Assembly: GCF_000165425.1 (NCBI RefSeq)
Contig: NW_001799322.1
Coordinates: 62,001 to 126,000 of the forward strand
DNA length: 64,000 nt
From: Paramecium tetraurelia
Taxonomy: Eukaryota > Ciliophora > Oligohymenophorea > Peniculida > Parameciidae
Direction: 5' to 3'
Positions 25,021 through 39,227 of this stretch are shown piece after piece. Numbering within the stretch: position 1 is the first letter of the stretch; each line of letters starts with the position of its first letter. The notes under the pieces are model-generated. The model did not search any database. It was not told where the DNA came from and worked only from the letters and a program-made list of their open reading frames with translations. Made by a program: the position numbers and the translations under genes.

Positions 25021-25614
25021 TCATTCATCATTAATATTTGATATATATCTAAAATGCGATTAGATACATATACTTGAGACCATTTCTTTTAAAATGTCTT
25101 CAATTTTCTCTCCACTTGCTGCACTACATTCCTCAAAAAGTAATTAATTTACTTAAGCGAAACTTTAACCAGATGACCTATTTACTTCTCTAAGATATTG
25201 CATATCAATTTTATTCCCAACTAAATACAAGACGCAATATTAATCTAAATATTGTTTGCACATTTTAAGCCAAGTCTAGAGTTTATTTAAAATTTTTACT
25301 TATATTTGATCAAAGCTGTCCTTTTTTGTAATATCATAAAGTAAAAACACTCCAGCAGCATTTTTAAAATATCCTGATGTCATACTTAAGAACTTTTCTT
25401 ATCCGGCAGTATCCCATAATTATAATCGAAATAAATGAGATTCGACTATTACATCTCTAACTCCAAATTCAATTCCTATTGTTGAGTGTGATTCTATATC
25501 AAATTAATTTCTGCAAATCTTTGAGATAAAATTAGTTTTTCCTGTCCCACAAGAGCCTAGTAAAATAATTTTTATTTAATAATCCCATTTTTTATCTTAA
25601 TTTTCATTATTCAT
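25021..25614 (-). CDS. Rab-like small GTPase
   Basis: The P-loop is LLGSCGTGKTNF; STIGIEFGVR forms the effector region, LWDTAGQEKF the switch II, VGNKID the guanine-specific motif and ECSAASGEKI the SAK/SAx motif. The likely product is 189 residues after removing a 24-nt intron (25276-25299), which joins FDQIQ directly to TWLKMC as in other Rabs. The intron is 3n with no TGA, so retention would still give a 197-residue protein. The C terminus (CIQSHFRYISNINDE) lacks the paired cysteines for prenylation, which is unusual for a Rab. Confidence 0.88.
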
Positions 25615-25756
25615 TTTTATTTCTCAAACTCAAATATATTTATTTGATTGAAATAATGATTAAAATTAAAGAAAACCTTGAAGTCTAGTATCGATTAGAT
25701 TTAAACTCAGAATTTAAAATTGATTAATGTATTATTGTATATTGTATATGTGATTT

Positions 25757-26190
25757 TCAAGCTCTGTTGGGATAAAGGAACACTCTGAGGGTTGATCCAA
25801 TAGCTCTTGGAGGAAGATTTCTACCAAAACGAGCAGTAACAACTCCATTGCTTCCGTGAGATTTGCTAATACGTCCCCAAATTGCCTGAATGAAAATAAT
25901 TCATACTCTGAATTTAGTGTTATTCTTTAATGAATGAGCCTTGTAAATGTATGCAACTCTTTTTCCCCAATAGAATCTGCTTGAAGCAACATCATTAACA
26001 TGTTCAATTTTGAGTAATGCTTAGTTTTCATTCTATTAAACCTTTGATCTTCTAAAACCTGTAAATACAGCCTTAACCCAAAGTCTAATTTAAATGCTAA
26101 ATTCTACCTAACTGGTGCACTTTTGTTTGTGGTTTTAACCTTTTTGACTGTTTTAGTTGCTCCCTTCTATTATTCAGCCTATCCCTTCAT
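25757..26190 (-). CDS. RPL35A: 60S ribosomal protein eL33 (L35Ae)
   Basis: The 129-residue protein has introns at 26085-26107 (23 nt) and 25886-25906 (21 nt). It has the full L35Ae core: LWVKAVFTGFRRSK, NQALLKIEHVND, RFYWGKRVAYIYKAHS, AIWGRISKSHGSNGVVTARF and the C-terminal PPRAIGSTLRVFLYPNRA. A short Lys/Thr-rich N-terminal extension of about 25 residues is added. It is a structural protein of the large ribosomal subunit. GC content is slightly higher than neighbours, as expected for a highly expressed gene. Confidence 0.95.
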
Positions 26191-27284
26191 TAATTAAAAT
26201 CTTTGTTATTTTTTTATTTAAAAATTAAAACAATTGCACTCATTTTTATATGATGAACATGATCATTTTATATCCCAATCAATTTAATAAAACCATTTTT
26301 GCCTCAAATGTAGAACTAACAATTTATTATTGATTTTACACATTCATTTATGTAAATTATGCTTATGATATACTCATAGTTACTGTTATTTGATATTTAA
26401 ATAGAATATATGGGAATTATATTTAATCATAAATCCTTAATCTTTATTGAAAAGTCAAATAATATTATATGATCTGAATTAATCCTTAAGGAAATGCTTT
26501 ACGTATAAAATTATAACTTCTAATTTCTATTTTTGTCTATAAATTTTAATCATAAATTGTTCCTTCTACATATCAGAATTGGAAGTGATTATCAATTGTT
26601 TATTGTTAATTATATTCATTGAAAGATGATTTTTGAGCATGTAAGTTTAAATTTTATTCTATTTTCCAATCAAATAAAAGTGTTTAATTTTGAAAATAAC
26701 ATATATTTTAGGAAATATTGTAGCATCTCACTTGATCCTATATTTTAGATTACCTTATGAATTTAACCTTATATTATTTTAAGATACAATATTATTTTTC
26801 TTCCTTTAAATTTGATATCAAGTTAATTTATGATCATAGTAAAATTGAATAAATTTTTCATTAAATTTAATCAAATTAGTTGTTATTTATATAATTTACT
26901 TTTGTTGAATCCCTATTATAATGTAAGTACCATTCTTGCTCATTTTAAAGTTACTTTTAGAGAGCATTATTTCAAATTTTGCTATAAACTATTCCACTTA
27001 GTTTTATAATTGAATTTATTCATTTATTTAATTGTTTTATTTCTCTGTATCTAAAATTTGTTTAGTTTTATCTCTTACAATTCATCTTATAAACACTAAA
27101 TCATTCTATTTTTATCTTATTTAATGATTTGCCTTATTACGACAACCCTACTTATCTTTATAGTAATATAGGAGTTAAGAGTTGTTAGGATATGGATTTG
27201 TTTGAAGTATTTGATGAAAAATAAAATAAAAAAAAGGAAATTGATAGAATGGTGATAACTTTTGATTGATGTTATTTTAATAGA
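26191..27284. other. Intergenic region with a possible gene relic (+)
   Basis: The stretch is 1,094 bp, A+T about 80%. On the plus strand a protein-like tail (GVKSCQDMDLFEVFDEKQNK, ending TGA 27267-27269) sits 15 bp from the stop of the convergent trichocyst gene. Another plus frame starts at about 26622 (MIFEHVSLNF) and is open but for one TGA. I could not join these by normal introns. They may be a decayed gene or chance frames. Confidence 0.35.
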
Positions 27285-28499
27285 TCATGCTCCCTTGAGT
27301 TATGATTTAACATAATCTTAGAATCTTGGTTAGTTGAGCAATTCTAAGGCTTAGTTGGCAGCATTGATTTCCTTATTGTATTCTGCAACGGTGGCGTTGT
27401 AGACATCAGTGGCGAAGGCATAGTCATCGTTTTCAGCTTACAATTATCCATTGAGGGTTTCCAAATCAGCATCAAGTTCATCGATGAGGTCAAGGGTTTA
27501 TTCGATCTTGGCTAAATTGATTAGAAATTTAGATAGTACTGGCATTAGCTTCAATTTCGGCATTCTTAACAACAACTGCTCTTTAGAATTCAGCATGTTC
27601 TTGGTTTAATTAGATGACTTAGTTTTTGAAATCAGTAACAGCTTAAGCTTCGTCAGCAGTGATTTAGTTGAGTGAATCAACCAATTCAACTCTCAAATTA
27701 TTGAAAGCAACAACAATCTATCATTTAAGTTGTTAGAATTACGTCTCTAAGAGCACCTTAGTCAGCAAAGTTAGATTCAACTGTGATTTCCAAGAGGACT
27801 TTAACGAAGATTTGGAATTAGTTGTGTTTTTTCAATGAACTTTGGATTTTGCTAAGGTTCTTTTAAACCTTTTTGATTTAAGCAAGAGATGGGGTAGCGA
27901 TTGTGCTCAACAATTAAAGGCATTCATCAATAGCACTGATAGCATCGTTGTGTTCAGCAACTTCTGATTCGAAGGTTTCGTGATCATTTTCTCTTTTGAC
28001 TTCAGCTTCTGAAAGTGTTCTTCTGTTTTAGGCAATGTTTTCTTATAATTATTCAAGTTAGGCAGCAAATCTATCTCTTTATGGGATGAGGAACGTTATC
28101 ATAGAAATCATGAGCATTGAAGAGTTCTAAAACCATCATATTTTATTATACCTCTTTCCTTGTCTTGAATTTCTTATTCAAGTCTAGCAACTTCTCTGTT
28201 GTGAACATCTGTTCTTCTATTGAATTCGTGATGGACTCCAGCTAATTCCTCTTCCAATTCACCAACCTTAGAAATTAGTTACGATAAATAGTTACGAGTT
28301 TTTCAATTTCGCTGTTGAGTTCAGAAAGGATACCTCCTGTTTACATATGAAGTTCGGCATAATTCAAAATGAACTTACCCCAGCCAGATGTGTGGATTTA
28401 AGCTAGAGCCTTTTAGTCACGATTTGTCCAGATGGATGATTAGACATTGATGGCTGTTGCGCCGAGCACTAACAATACACAAAGAGTTAGTTTTAACAT
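27285..28499 (-). CDS. Trichocyst matrix protein 2 (with 77-nt insertion)
   Basis: The product is 351 residues if four segments are removed: introns 28267-28295 (29 nt), 27718-27742 (25 nt) and 27512-27539 (28 nt), plus a 77-nt segment 28075-28151. It has a signal peptide ([16 protein letters not shown]), then acidic helical repeats such as [39 protein letters not shown] and [20 protein letters not shown] that are typical of the TMP family. A C-terminal QPRFQDYVKSQLKGA closes the protein. It should be a precursor of the crystalline trichocyst core. The 77-nt segment is discussed separately; every other junction is normal. Confidence 0.85.
28075..28151 (-). other. 77-nt insertion in trichocyst gene 2: long intron or retained IES
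   Basis: Removing 77 nt joins QDKER to the conserved RFAAQLEQLQE in frame. The same length fits two descriptions: a GT...AG intron far longer than any other here, or a TA-bounded internal eliminated sequence kept in the macronuclear copy (shifted by one base). The left TA end (TATAATAA) agrees fairly well with the IES consensus; the right end agrees poorly. Its first 25 nt form a normal-looking intron, and the rest can be read as [15 protein letters not shown], so a small exon plus a one-base frame error is also possible. Confidence 0.5.
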
Positions 28500-29876
28500 T
28501 TATTGTAATTATTATTGGCATACGTTCGAGGATTAATTAATGCTAAAAAATGGAAAAACGAATATTTATTTTCATATATAGTATTAATAATTATATTATT
28601 TTTTATCTTCTCTCCATCATATTTTCATTAACATAATCCTAAATCAATCAAACTTTTTGTGTTTATCATTTTTTATGAAGAGGCGAACTTGAAAACTAAA
28701 CTTAAAAATGATTCTAAATAATTGATATTTCCTTATTTAATTAAACTGTTTTTATGGATCTAATTTATAAAAAACAAAATTAAAAATTTCATTGGGATAC
28801 AAAAGATATTTCATTTTAACTTAATATCTATACATTTAATTTCGAAATCATTTGATTTCTTATCAATAAATTAATTAACTTAATAACAATTACAATTATT
28901 TATAAATATCACATACTACAATTAAAAATCGAACTAATTCAATCTACTGATAAAGTTAAAATTCAACAATTGTTTTTCTAAATAAATTTTTTTATTATAT
29001 TATCCATAGAATTGAAAAAGATTATTAGAAAATGTACCTTCACTTCTTCATTTGAATTTGTAGATTATTTATATTTAGAGATATTCTGTTCTTTACATTA
29101 ATTTGTCTTAAACGGGTATTAGATTAATTTAGGGTATGGATACAATTTTACTTTCAAATTAAAACTTTGTAAAATATGATAAAATCTTTAAGTAGATACT
29201 AAACTGAATAACCAACTCTCATATTTGATTCTAAATGTGATTACTAATCTTAGAGAATGATTTTATGATCCGTGTAACACTATTCTAATACTCAATTATT
29301 TAATAATACAAACCATGAAAGCATATGTTTATTTAAAGCATAAATATATAATTCCCTTAATTAAATAAGAATAGTTCTTTCATAGAGCAAATCATTTTTG
29401 TATATATCATAGTCTTTTGCTTCTAACTCACATGAATGTAATCATTATATCTATTAAAAACTATACTAAAAGTCTATAGGAATTGTGTGCAATACTGCAA
29501 AATATTTCAGATTGAACAATATCAAGATTTATAGTTAAATACCAACTTTCTTAATTCATCCCTTAGATATATTTCAAATATATTGTATTTTATATAACTC
29601 AAGACGTTGTTGAAGTGCTTTATTAAGTTGTCTGTTCTAAAGTGACTTAATATTACTTATTTATAAATTGAATTTTATGTAATGTGGTTATTTTATAGAA
29701 AAATTCAATAGGATTTTATTATTTCAGAAACGGAATATTTGGAGTTTTCATTAATTAAGTTTTGATCCTTTTTTGAGATGTTATGAGTCAATTAAATTAA
29801 AACTTGACTTCATCGAATATTTATCCGATTTTATTTAGATTGCACAATGACATAATAATTGCATAAATTAATTTAA
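28500..29876. other. Long intergenic region
   Basis: This is the longest gap in the window (1,377 bp). It separates the divergent trichocyst gene (-) and epsin gene (+) and should hold both promoters. It is about 80% A+T with poly-A and poly-T runs. I found no convincing ORF with gene-like composition, no tRNA shape and no repeat array. Confidence 0.5.
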
Positions 29877-31766
29877 ATGAATTTGCAAGCCATCAAGGAA
29901 GCAGCTTAATAACTGTATGAATATCAATTTATCTCAGCAAGGATAAGCTTACCAAATCTCCATTAGAGTAGACGTTGTCTGAGGCAACTTCCAACGAGAA
30001 TTGGAATACACCTACTAAATTGCTATAAGAAGTAGCGGAGGCTTCATACGGATAGTAAGAAACTGTTTATGATTATTATTAGCACTTCTTGCGATACAAT
30101 AATGAAATTCATATGGAAGCGTCTTGATTCGGATAATAAAGAATGGCGTCGGATTTTGAAAGTATGATTCCTTTTTAAAATACTAGACTTTAAACATGAT
30201 AGAGTATTTAACAAAGAATGGAGCACCTCGTTGTGTTGGAGAATTCAGAGACAATATTTACAAAATCAGAAGTTTCTCAGATTTCTTTTTGGTTGAACAA
30301 GGCTCTGATAAAGGACTCTCAAGTATATAAATGAATAACAATTAGTTCGTGACAAGACAAAACAATTGGTTGATTTGTTGAGCAACGAAAAGTTGATTGA
30401 AGAAGAAAGAGAGAGTGCCAAAAAGATACGAGAACGTTTAGCAGGTAACATTAAATTAAGAATTTTAAGCTGCTGGAGGTGTTGGAGCTATTGGAAGTAA
30501 CACATCTTATTAAGGTTATGGAAGTAGTTCATATGAAGGAAATAAGCCGAAAAATTATGGATAAGAATCCAATCAATCATAGTCAACAAATTATTGTAAG
30601 TTTTCAATTTATATGGAAGCATCAAGTTATGGCGGTTTAGAGAGTGGAGGAGGATTAGACAAATACAAAGGTTCATCTAATAATAATGCAAATCTTAATA
30701 ATAACACTAGTAATGCTAATGCTAACAACAATAATGCCAGTAATAATACTAATAATAATGCTAATATAAGTTTTAATGGAATATAATGGGCTGCTCCTTA
30801 ACAATAATAAGCAACTGCAGCACCATTTTCTGAGCCCATAATGAAATTGGCTAAACCTGGTGAAAAGTGGGATGTTCCAGGACCTAAATCTTAATAACCC
30901 TAATAACAATAACAATAACAATAACAACAATAATAATAATAATAAACAAATTTATTTGACATTTTTGATGCTCCATAATAAGTCCCTTAATAAGTACCTT
31001 AATAATAACATTAAATTGCATAACCTTTATAACCACCTCCATCACAATAATAGAATAATCAAAATGAATGGGGATAATTCTAAAAAGCTACTCCAATCAG
31101 CAATCCTATTCCGTAAGCTTAAATTCAACAAAAAGCATAAACTAATTTATTGCCTAATGATATTTTTGTTCCAGCTGCAGCATAACAATAGTAATAAAAT
31201 GTTCCTTTTGGATAATACCAGCCTCCTCAACAAACCAATTAGCAACTCTATTATTAATAATCTTAATAACAATAATAATATTAACAACCTTAAGCCTAAT
31301 AAAACATATAAAATTTATACCCATTGTAATAGCAATAAAATTAAAATTCAACTAATTTGTACTAAAATTATTAAATAAATAATTATTAACAACAACCAAA
31401 TCTCAACTATGCTAAACCATAAGCTGCTGCATATTCACCTTAAGTTAATATATAAGTTAACAACAATCAACCAAAAGAATAATATGATGAATATTATTTT
31501 GGGGAATTTGTTTCTGCCAGTCAACCAAAGAACACTAATAATTAAACAGATTTGTTAGGCATGATCGATTTGAAAAAAGAAAAGCAAGAATTAGAATAGA
31601 AAAAATAGATTCCAATAGCTACTTAATCAAATTAATAGACTTAGTTGTATGCATCTTAAGCTGAATTGGATGGATTCTAATTTAATTATCAGAACAAAGC
31701 ACCAGTTTATGGATCATGTATTTTTATATTTAATGTATAATAGATTAATACCAATAAAGCAGATGA
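29877..31766 (+). CDS. Epsin-like ENTH domain protein
   Basis: Seven introns (29915-29937, 30055-30082, 30162-30186, 30323-30345, 30445-30469, 30596-30619, 31718-31743) splice to 571 residues. The ENTH domain covers about residues 1-150: LEQTLSEATSNENW, KLLQEVAEASYGY, IWKRLDSDNKEWRRILKTL, MIEYLTKNGAPRCVGEFRDN and GLSIRDKTKQLVDLL. The rest is disordered and very Gln/Asn/Pro-rich, with a 20-residue Gln run written mainly as TAA/CAA. TNLFDIFDA and TDLLGMIDL are probable clathrin/adaptor-binding peptides. It should bind phosphoinositides and help clathrin coat formation. Intron 6 (24 nt) is 3n with no TGA; the last intron fixes a short C terminus, without which the stop would fall near 31789. Confidence 0.9.
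30891..30949 (+). repeat. CAA/TAA trinucleotide tract coding polyglutamine
   Basis: Inside the epsin gene, about twenty consecutive codons alternate CAA and TAA, both read as Gln. The tract is an imperfect microsatellite likely to vary in length between strains. Confidence 0.85.
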
Positions 31767-31841
31767 TTTATAATAAACATATATATGATATAATTTGATA
31801 ACTATTAAACTCATCGTCCCTCGATTGCTAGATATGAACAA

Positions 31842-32249
31842 ATGACTAGACCCAGCACATCTTCAACATTCTCTCGAACATTTCGAAAAACTCAACTGTT
31901 GCGAAAACTAGACACCATTCAATAAACGAAGAGACAGGAGTTGATCCAATTCATGTGCTCGGCTACTAGATCTCCTTTGAATTGCGTAAGCCGAAATAAA
32001 CGACAATAATCAATCTCTTGTCAAACAGAGGAGTCAATGACAAATAGAAGAAGAACATAACACAGTTGTAGATAATTAACAACTTCAGATAGTAATAATC
32101 CTAGTTATAGGGTGAAAATAACTAATTATAACATAAAGGAAAGGAAAATTAAATAGAAAGACTCTTTGGACAGGTTTAAACTCATTGAAATACAGGACAA
32201 TGATTTTTAAGATTACATGCAGAGACAGATTAGAAAATAATATGATTGA
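31842..32249 (+). CDS. Small basic Arg/Ser/Thr-rich protein, unknown
   Basis: An uninterrupted frame of 135 residues from the ATG at 31842 to TGA 32247-32249. It begins MTRPSTSSTFSRTFRKTQLL and is rich in Arg, Ser, Thr and Gln, with two or three cysteines and no hydrophobic segment. No domain recognised. It lies 75 bp after the epsin gene and 35 bp before the stop of the convergent ubiquitin-protease gene. Another frame across the same DNA is also open for most of its length but has no good start. Confidence 0.65.
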
Positions 32250-32284
32250 TATAAATATATATTTTATTTTTTGCTTTTTGTATA

Positions 32285-35447
<3,163 letters not shown>

Positions 35448-35462
35448 TAAATTAATTAAAAA

Positions 35463-35831
35463 TCAATCTTCGCTACACTCATTCCTAATCTGATATACAA
35501 TATTATTATAATCACTCTATTTTTATAACACACAATCCATCCCATAACCAAGATCCAATCAACCATTGGGTACTTAACTTTTAAATCAGAATTTAAATGT
35601 AAATGCCCATTCCATATTGTATCTTAATTACTTTCTTCATTGTAAGAGAACCAAGAACATTCCATATCATTATTACTTGCTCTAACTTATAATTAATAAA
35701 ACATAATTGTAATTCTAATTGAAGATATATTTGACAAGAATCTTATTATATATTTTCATTTTATGTGTTAACAAGCAAGAATTATAAATAAATTTAAAGA
35801 AAATTAGAATAATCAATAATCCTATCTTCAT
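35463..35831 (-). CDS. Small secreted protein, unknown
   Basis: Two introns (35742-35772, 31 nt; 35490-35515, 26 nt) give 103 residues. The N terminus is a strong signal peptide (MKIGLLIILIFFKFIYNSC). The mature part has NDMECSWFSYNEESNQDTIW, GWIVCYKNR and ends NECSED; a few cysteines suggest disulphides. All three exon lengths fit one frame, and the gene ends 15 bp before the start of the protease gene, a usual spacing here. The first intron is at the long end of the range and ends AAG. I recognise no family. Confidence 0.5.
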
Positions 35832-36342
35832 TTTTTTTAAATTATCAAAATATTTTATAATAGAATATGAATGATTAATTAACAAAATCTTAATCCTAGA
35901 TAATCTACAATTCAATAAATATCTATCTGCAATCATGATAACTTGTAAATCAATAAAATTAAATAATGAAATCTATAAGACAAGAGAAAAATTGTTTAGA
36001 ATTTTAAGAGCATTACATTTTAAAAATATAATTAACAGTACATAAAAGTATATTATTTTTCAAGTCTTTGTTTCAAATTAGGAAGATTTGAATATGAATA
36101 TTTAATTTGAAGAATGTTGAGCATTAGAAGAATATTTTAGATCAAAAAAGGAGAATTTTAAAAATTTACCCAAAGTTATGTTATTATTTACAAGTCATTA
36201 AACCTTGATTCACACTAAGCATTTTTTACTTGTAATTAATGTAAATGTATGAAGAATTAACATATAGCATATTATTCTCATGTTTCAATGCATTTATAAT
36301 AAGAAGAAATAAATTTATTTTAATAAAATTAAAGAAATATAT
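35832..36342. other. Intergenic, nothing seen
   Basis: An AT-rich stretch of 511 bp between two same-strand genes. No gene-like frame, RNA or repeat was recognised. Confidence 0.5.
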
Positions 36343-36897
36343 TCATGATATAAAACAGCAGTCTTCGTTGGGTTTTCGTGGTTAAGAGATTACATTATCT
36401 TTAGCTTGTAAGTATTAGTCTTTCTAATCTTACATATTGGTAGGATTCTCATTAGATCTAAAGGATTTTGGGTGAGACAATGTATTATTCAAGTTTTGTC
36501 CTTACAGCATCTGCTGCAGTATAAAATCAATCTGAGTGCAATCTAGTTAAACTCCAGCATATTATGATATTAATTCTCTAGTTTCTTTGACCTTTAGGAA
36601 ATAGTTGCGTAATTAATTATGCAGTTAATAATCATAATTTGGTTCTTGCTTATTAACTCTTTCAAAAAACTGTATGAATTGGGAAACTGTGGTTCCAAAT
36701 GCTGTTAAATTGACTATTTGAGCTGATTGATAAATCTACTTAAGTTCTAATTATATTGATTTCAGATCCTTATTTTGATAATATTCAACAATATTATTGA
36801 TCGATGGACATAGTGTGAGGGAATCAAAAGTGAGTAGGGATGTTTTATATTGTCTCTCGTCACCCTTGAATTATTTTATACCTTAATCGATATTCAT
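36343..36897 (-). CDS. Unknown protein ending in a CaaX-like box
   Basis: An uninterrupted frame of 184 residues from the ATG at 36897. It is mainly helical (NIVEYYQNKDLKSIQLELKQ, FIQFFERVNKQEPNYDYQLH) and ends DCCFIS. The last four residues, CFIS, fit a CaaX prenylation signal with a second Cys beside it, so membrane attachment is inferred. The N-terminal helical part faintly recalls a histidine-phosphotransfer fold, but the active-site His is absent, so I do not assign it. No neighbours of related function. Confidence 0.7.
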
Positions 36898-37324
36898 ATA
36901 AATTTATTTATTTTGCCAAATAAGTTTTTTTGTTAATAAAGGTTTTCGTTATTATATAACAAGATAGTTTATACAAAACTTTGATTTATTATTCATATTT
37001 TTTATTTCATTAAGTTAGAAAAAGCAAAGTTGTTAGATAAATAGATATACAGAACAATAATCTATAGACTGTGTGAATAAAAAATTAAAAATTTAACATT
37101 TATATTTATATCAAGAATAGATGAATTTTAAAGAAATTTTTGATATATTTTAGTTCTTATTTTTATTTAATTACCTGCCTACCATCAATTATCCTTTAAT
37201 AATCAATTATTTGATTTATTATTTTAAGTAAGGATTTGATAATATCTATTTAATTATATTATTGATTACTGAAAAAATAAAATGCATAAAGAACTATTGT
37301 TCATAATTTATTTATTTTAATAAA
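36898..37324. other. Intergenic, nothing seen
   Basis: A 427-bp A+T-rich stretch between two minus-strand genes. It includes runs of T/A and no recognisable gene. Confidence 0.5.
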
Positions 37325-38512
37325 TCAATTTCTTTTGCTGATGAATTGGGCGGTGGTTGATAATTTCTCACTGATGTGTTCTTAGAGTCTATCAACGATT
37401 TCATTTTAAGCAGCTCTAAAATAGGATATTATGAAATATTACCTTTCAGCAGTTTAGGTTTCATAGATTTCTGATTAGACTGCATACCATGCTTCTTATC
37501 CAGCAAGTCTTTCTTCACTGTTTTCTAATTCCAAGGTATGGAATTCGATCCAAGATTAGGCATCTTCAATGGTATCTTTTTATTCTTAGATTTAGACTTC
37601 CAATTAAGCCTTTCTTTCAACCAAATCTGGTGTGTTCATTGCTCAAATGAGCGCTGAATTCAGCCCAGTGTGCAGCTTATCTATCTTCAACGTCCTTAAT
37701 AATTGGATTAATTAAATACAGTCTTGGTAGCCTTTTCTGAGACTAATTATTATCTGATTTCGCTCAATAATTAAGCAATCTTGGTCAATGCCTTTTAGTT
37801 AACACCGTGAGTGGCCAATTCAGTAAGAGCAACAACGACTGGCTAAAGGGATAATAGAAAGAAAGGATTTACTTGTAAGAGTTGGCTGTGTGAAGTGTTA
37901 TCGGTAAGTCTCTTGTGAACTGTTTCATACTTTGATTTGACTTGGACGAATGAAGCACCTAAGCTCAAATGTTGGATGAGTTTGGCAGCATCATCAATAG
38001 CATCAATAACATCATCGATGGCAGCAACCTTGGCAACAAAGGTTTCGTGTTATTAGTTTCTTGTGGCTTCTTCTCTAGCATAAGTTTATTCATTTGTTGC
38101 AATGTCTGAAATTGTAACTCTGATGTCTTCTTCAGAAACAGCCAAAGCTTCAATTGTGTCATCTCTCAATTAAGTGTTGGATGAGATTTGATTTTAGTGA
38201 TACAAGATTTCCTTTTCTAAGTCTTCAACGATCTGTTATATAGATTGATATTCTTACTCTGTTGTTTGTGGTTGTATCAACTTCGAAAGCGTGGTCGTGG
38301 TCATTTTAGTCTTATTGTAATCCAGCAGCAACACCGTTCAATAACATATTAACTTCGTTGGCTGGTGATTAGGCTTACAAATGGGCTTTGATGGCTGACA
38401 ACACGACATTTCCGAATGGATTGGCATCAATTTAAGCCAAGCTTGCATGTGTATCTACAAACTTGGCGGCTGCAAGAGCAAGAACCAATGTCAAGATAGC
38501 TAGTTTTTGCAT
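37325..38512 (-). CDS. Trichocyst matrix protein 3 (one frame break)
   Basis: It has a signal peptide (MQKLAILTLVLALAAA) and TMP-type acidic helices (VAAGLQQDQNDHDHAFEV, KVAAIDDVIDAIDDAAKLIQ, AQSWIEFHTLELENSEERL, IVDRLQEHISEKLSTTA). Introns are at 38233-38257, 37843-37872, 37695-37719 and 37416-37442. All junctions fit except within exon 4 (37443-37694). There the frame ending AAHWAEFSAHL must shift by one base near 37625-37650 to reach DLVERKAQLEVQIQEQ. No GT lies in that stretch, so an intron cannot explain it. A sequence error or a pseudogene is likely. With one base removed the product would be about 360 residues. Confidence 0.8.
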
Positions 38513-39227
38513 TTATTTATTTAATGTTTTTAAAAACGGATCGATAAAAGCTTATGTATGTAATTAATTTATAAATATTTTTCCCCATTTTCTTATAATA
38601 GCAAGTACATCATCGACGTTTCGACTTGACTAGCATAGCTTTCATCCATCAAATCTCCCAACTATACTCTCCCGATAATCAAAAAATTTATAATTTAATA
38701 TTTTATTCAAATTTATCTCTCCTTCCTCCTCCTATCACTCTCCTTCATTATGATTATCCTTCAGATATTAATATCTCTTCCCAAGTTTCCTATCATTTAT
38801 AACATACTTTCTCATTTAAACCATTTAAACTAAACAATGTTTTCCCTATATTACTATTAATTTTAGTTTTCATTTAAGAATAATGATAATACAATTATAT
38901 AATCATTTTCCAACTTCTTATTCATTTTCATAATTTATAGTTTGATGGAAATTATTTTAGAAATCTAATTCATTTAAAGAATTTAGAATTGATATTAAAT
39001 TCTAAACTATTTTTATTAAAAAGAGGAGTACTAGTTGGTTGAGGAATTCTTTAACTAATTGCTTTTTCTAATCTTATAGGAATCATAGCATCATCATTAT
39101 GAATTTCTCAAAATTGAAATAAATTATGAATTGACTAAATTGAAAGAATGTTAAGCATACTTGATTAAACACTTTTATTTATGAGTTAAAATCTTGCAAA
39201 TATTCAAAAAATAATTTAATTTTTCTT
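38513..39227. other. Intergenic region between divergent genes
   Basis: This 715-bp stretch lies between a trichocyst gene (-) and RPS19 (+). A few short frames occur on the minus strand (one starting MKTKINSNIGKTLF near 38880) but none extends through plausible introns. No RNA gene seen. Confidence 0.45.

Noticed and set aside
28500-29876. Possible RNA genes in the longest gap
   Set aside because: I looked for tRNA-like arms, box motifs and strong hairpins and saw none beyond simple AT-rich pairing.
30860-31378. Asn/Leu-rich 172-codon plus-strand ORF
   Set aside because: It is a shifted frame of the epsin gene; the CAA/TAA tract reads as Asn repeats in that frame. The Gln frame continues the ENTH protein.
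36343-36897. Histidine phosphotransfer (HPt) domain in the CaaX-ended protein
   Set aside because: Helix lengths are suggestive, but the HxLKG active-site motif is absent.
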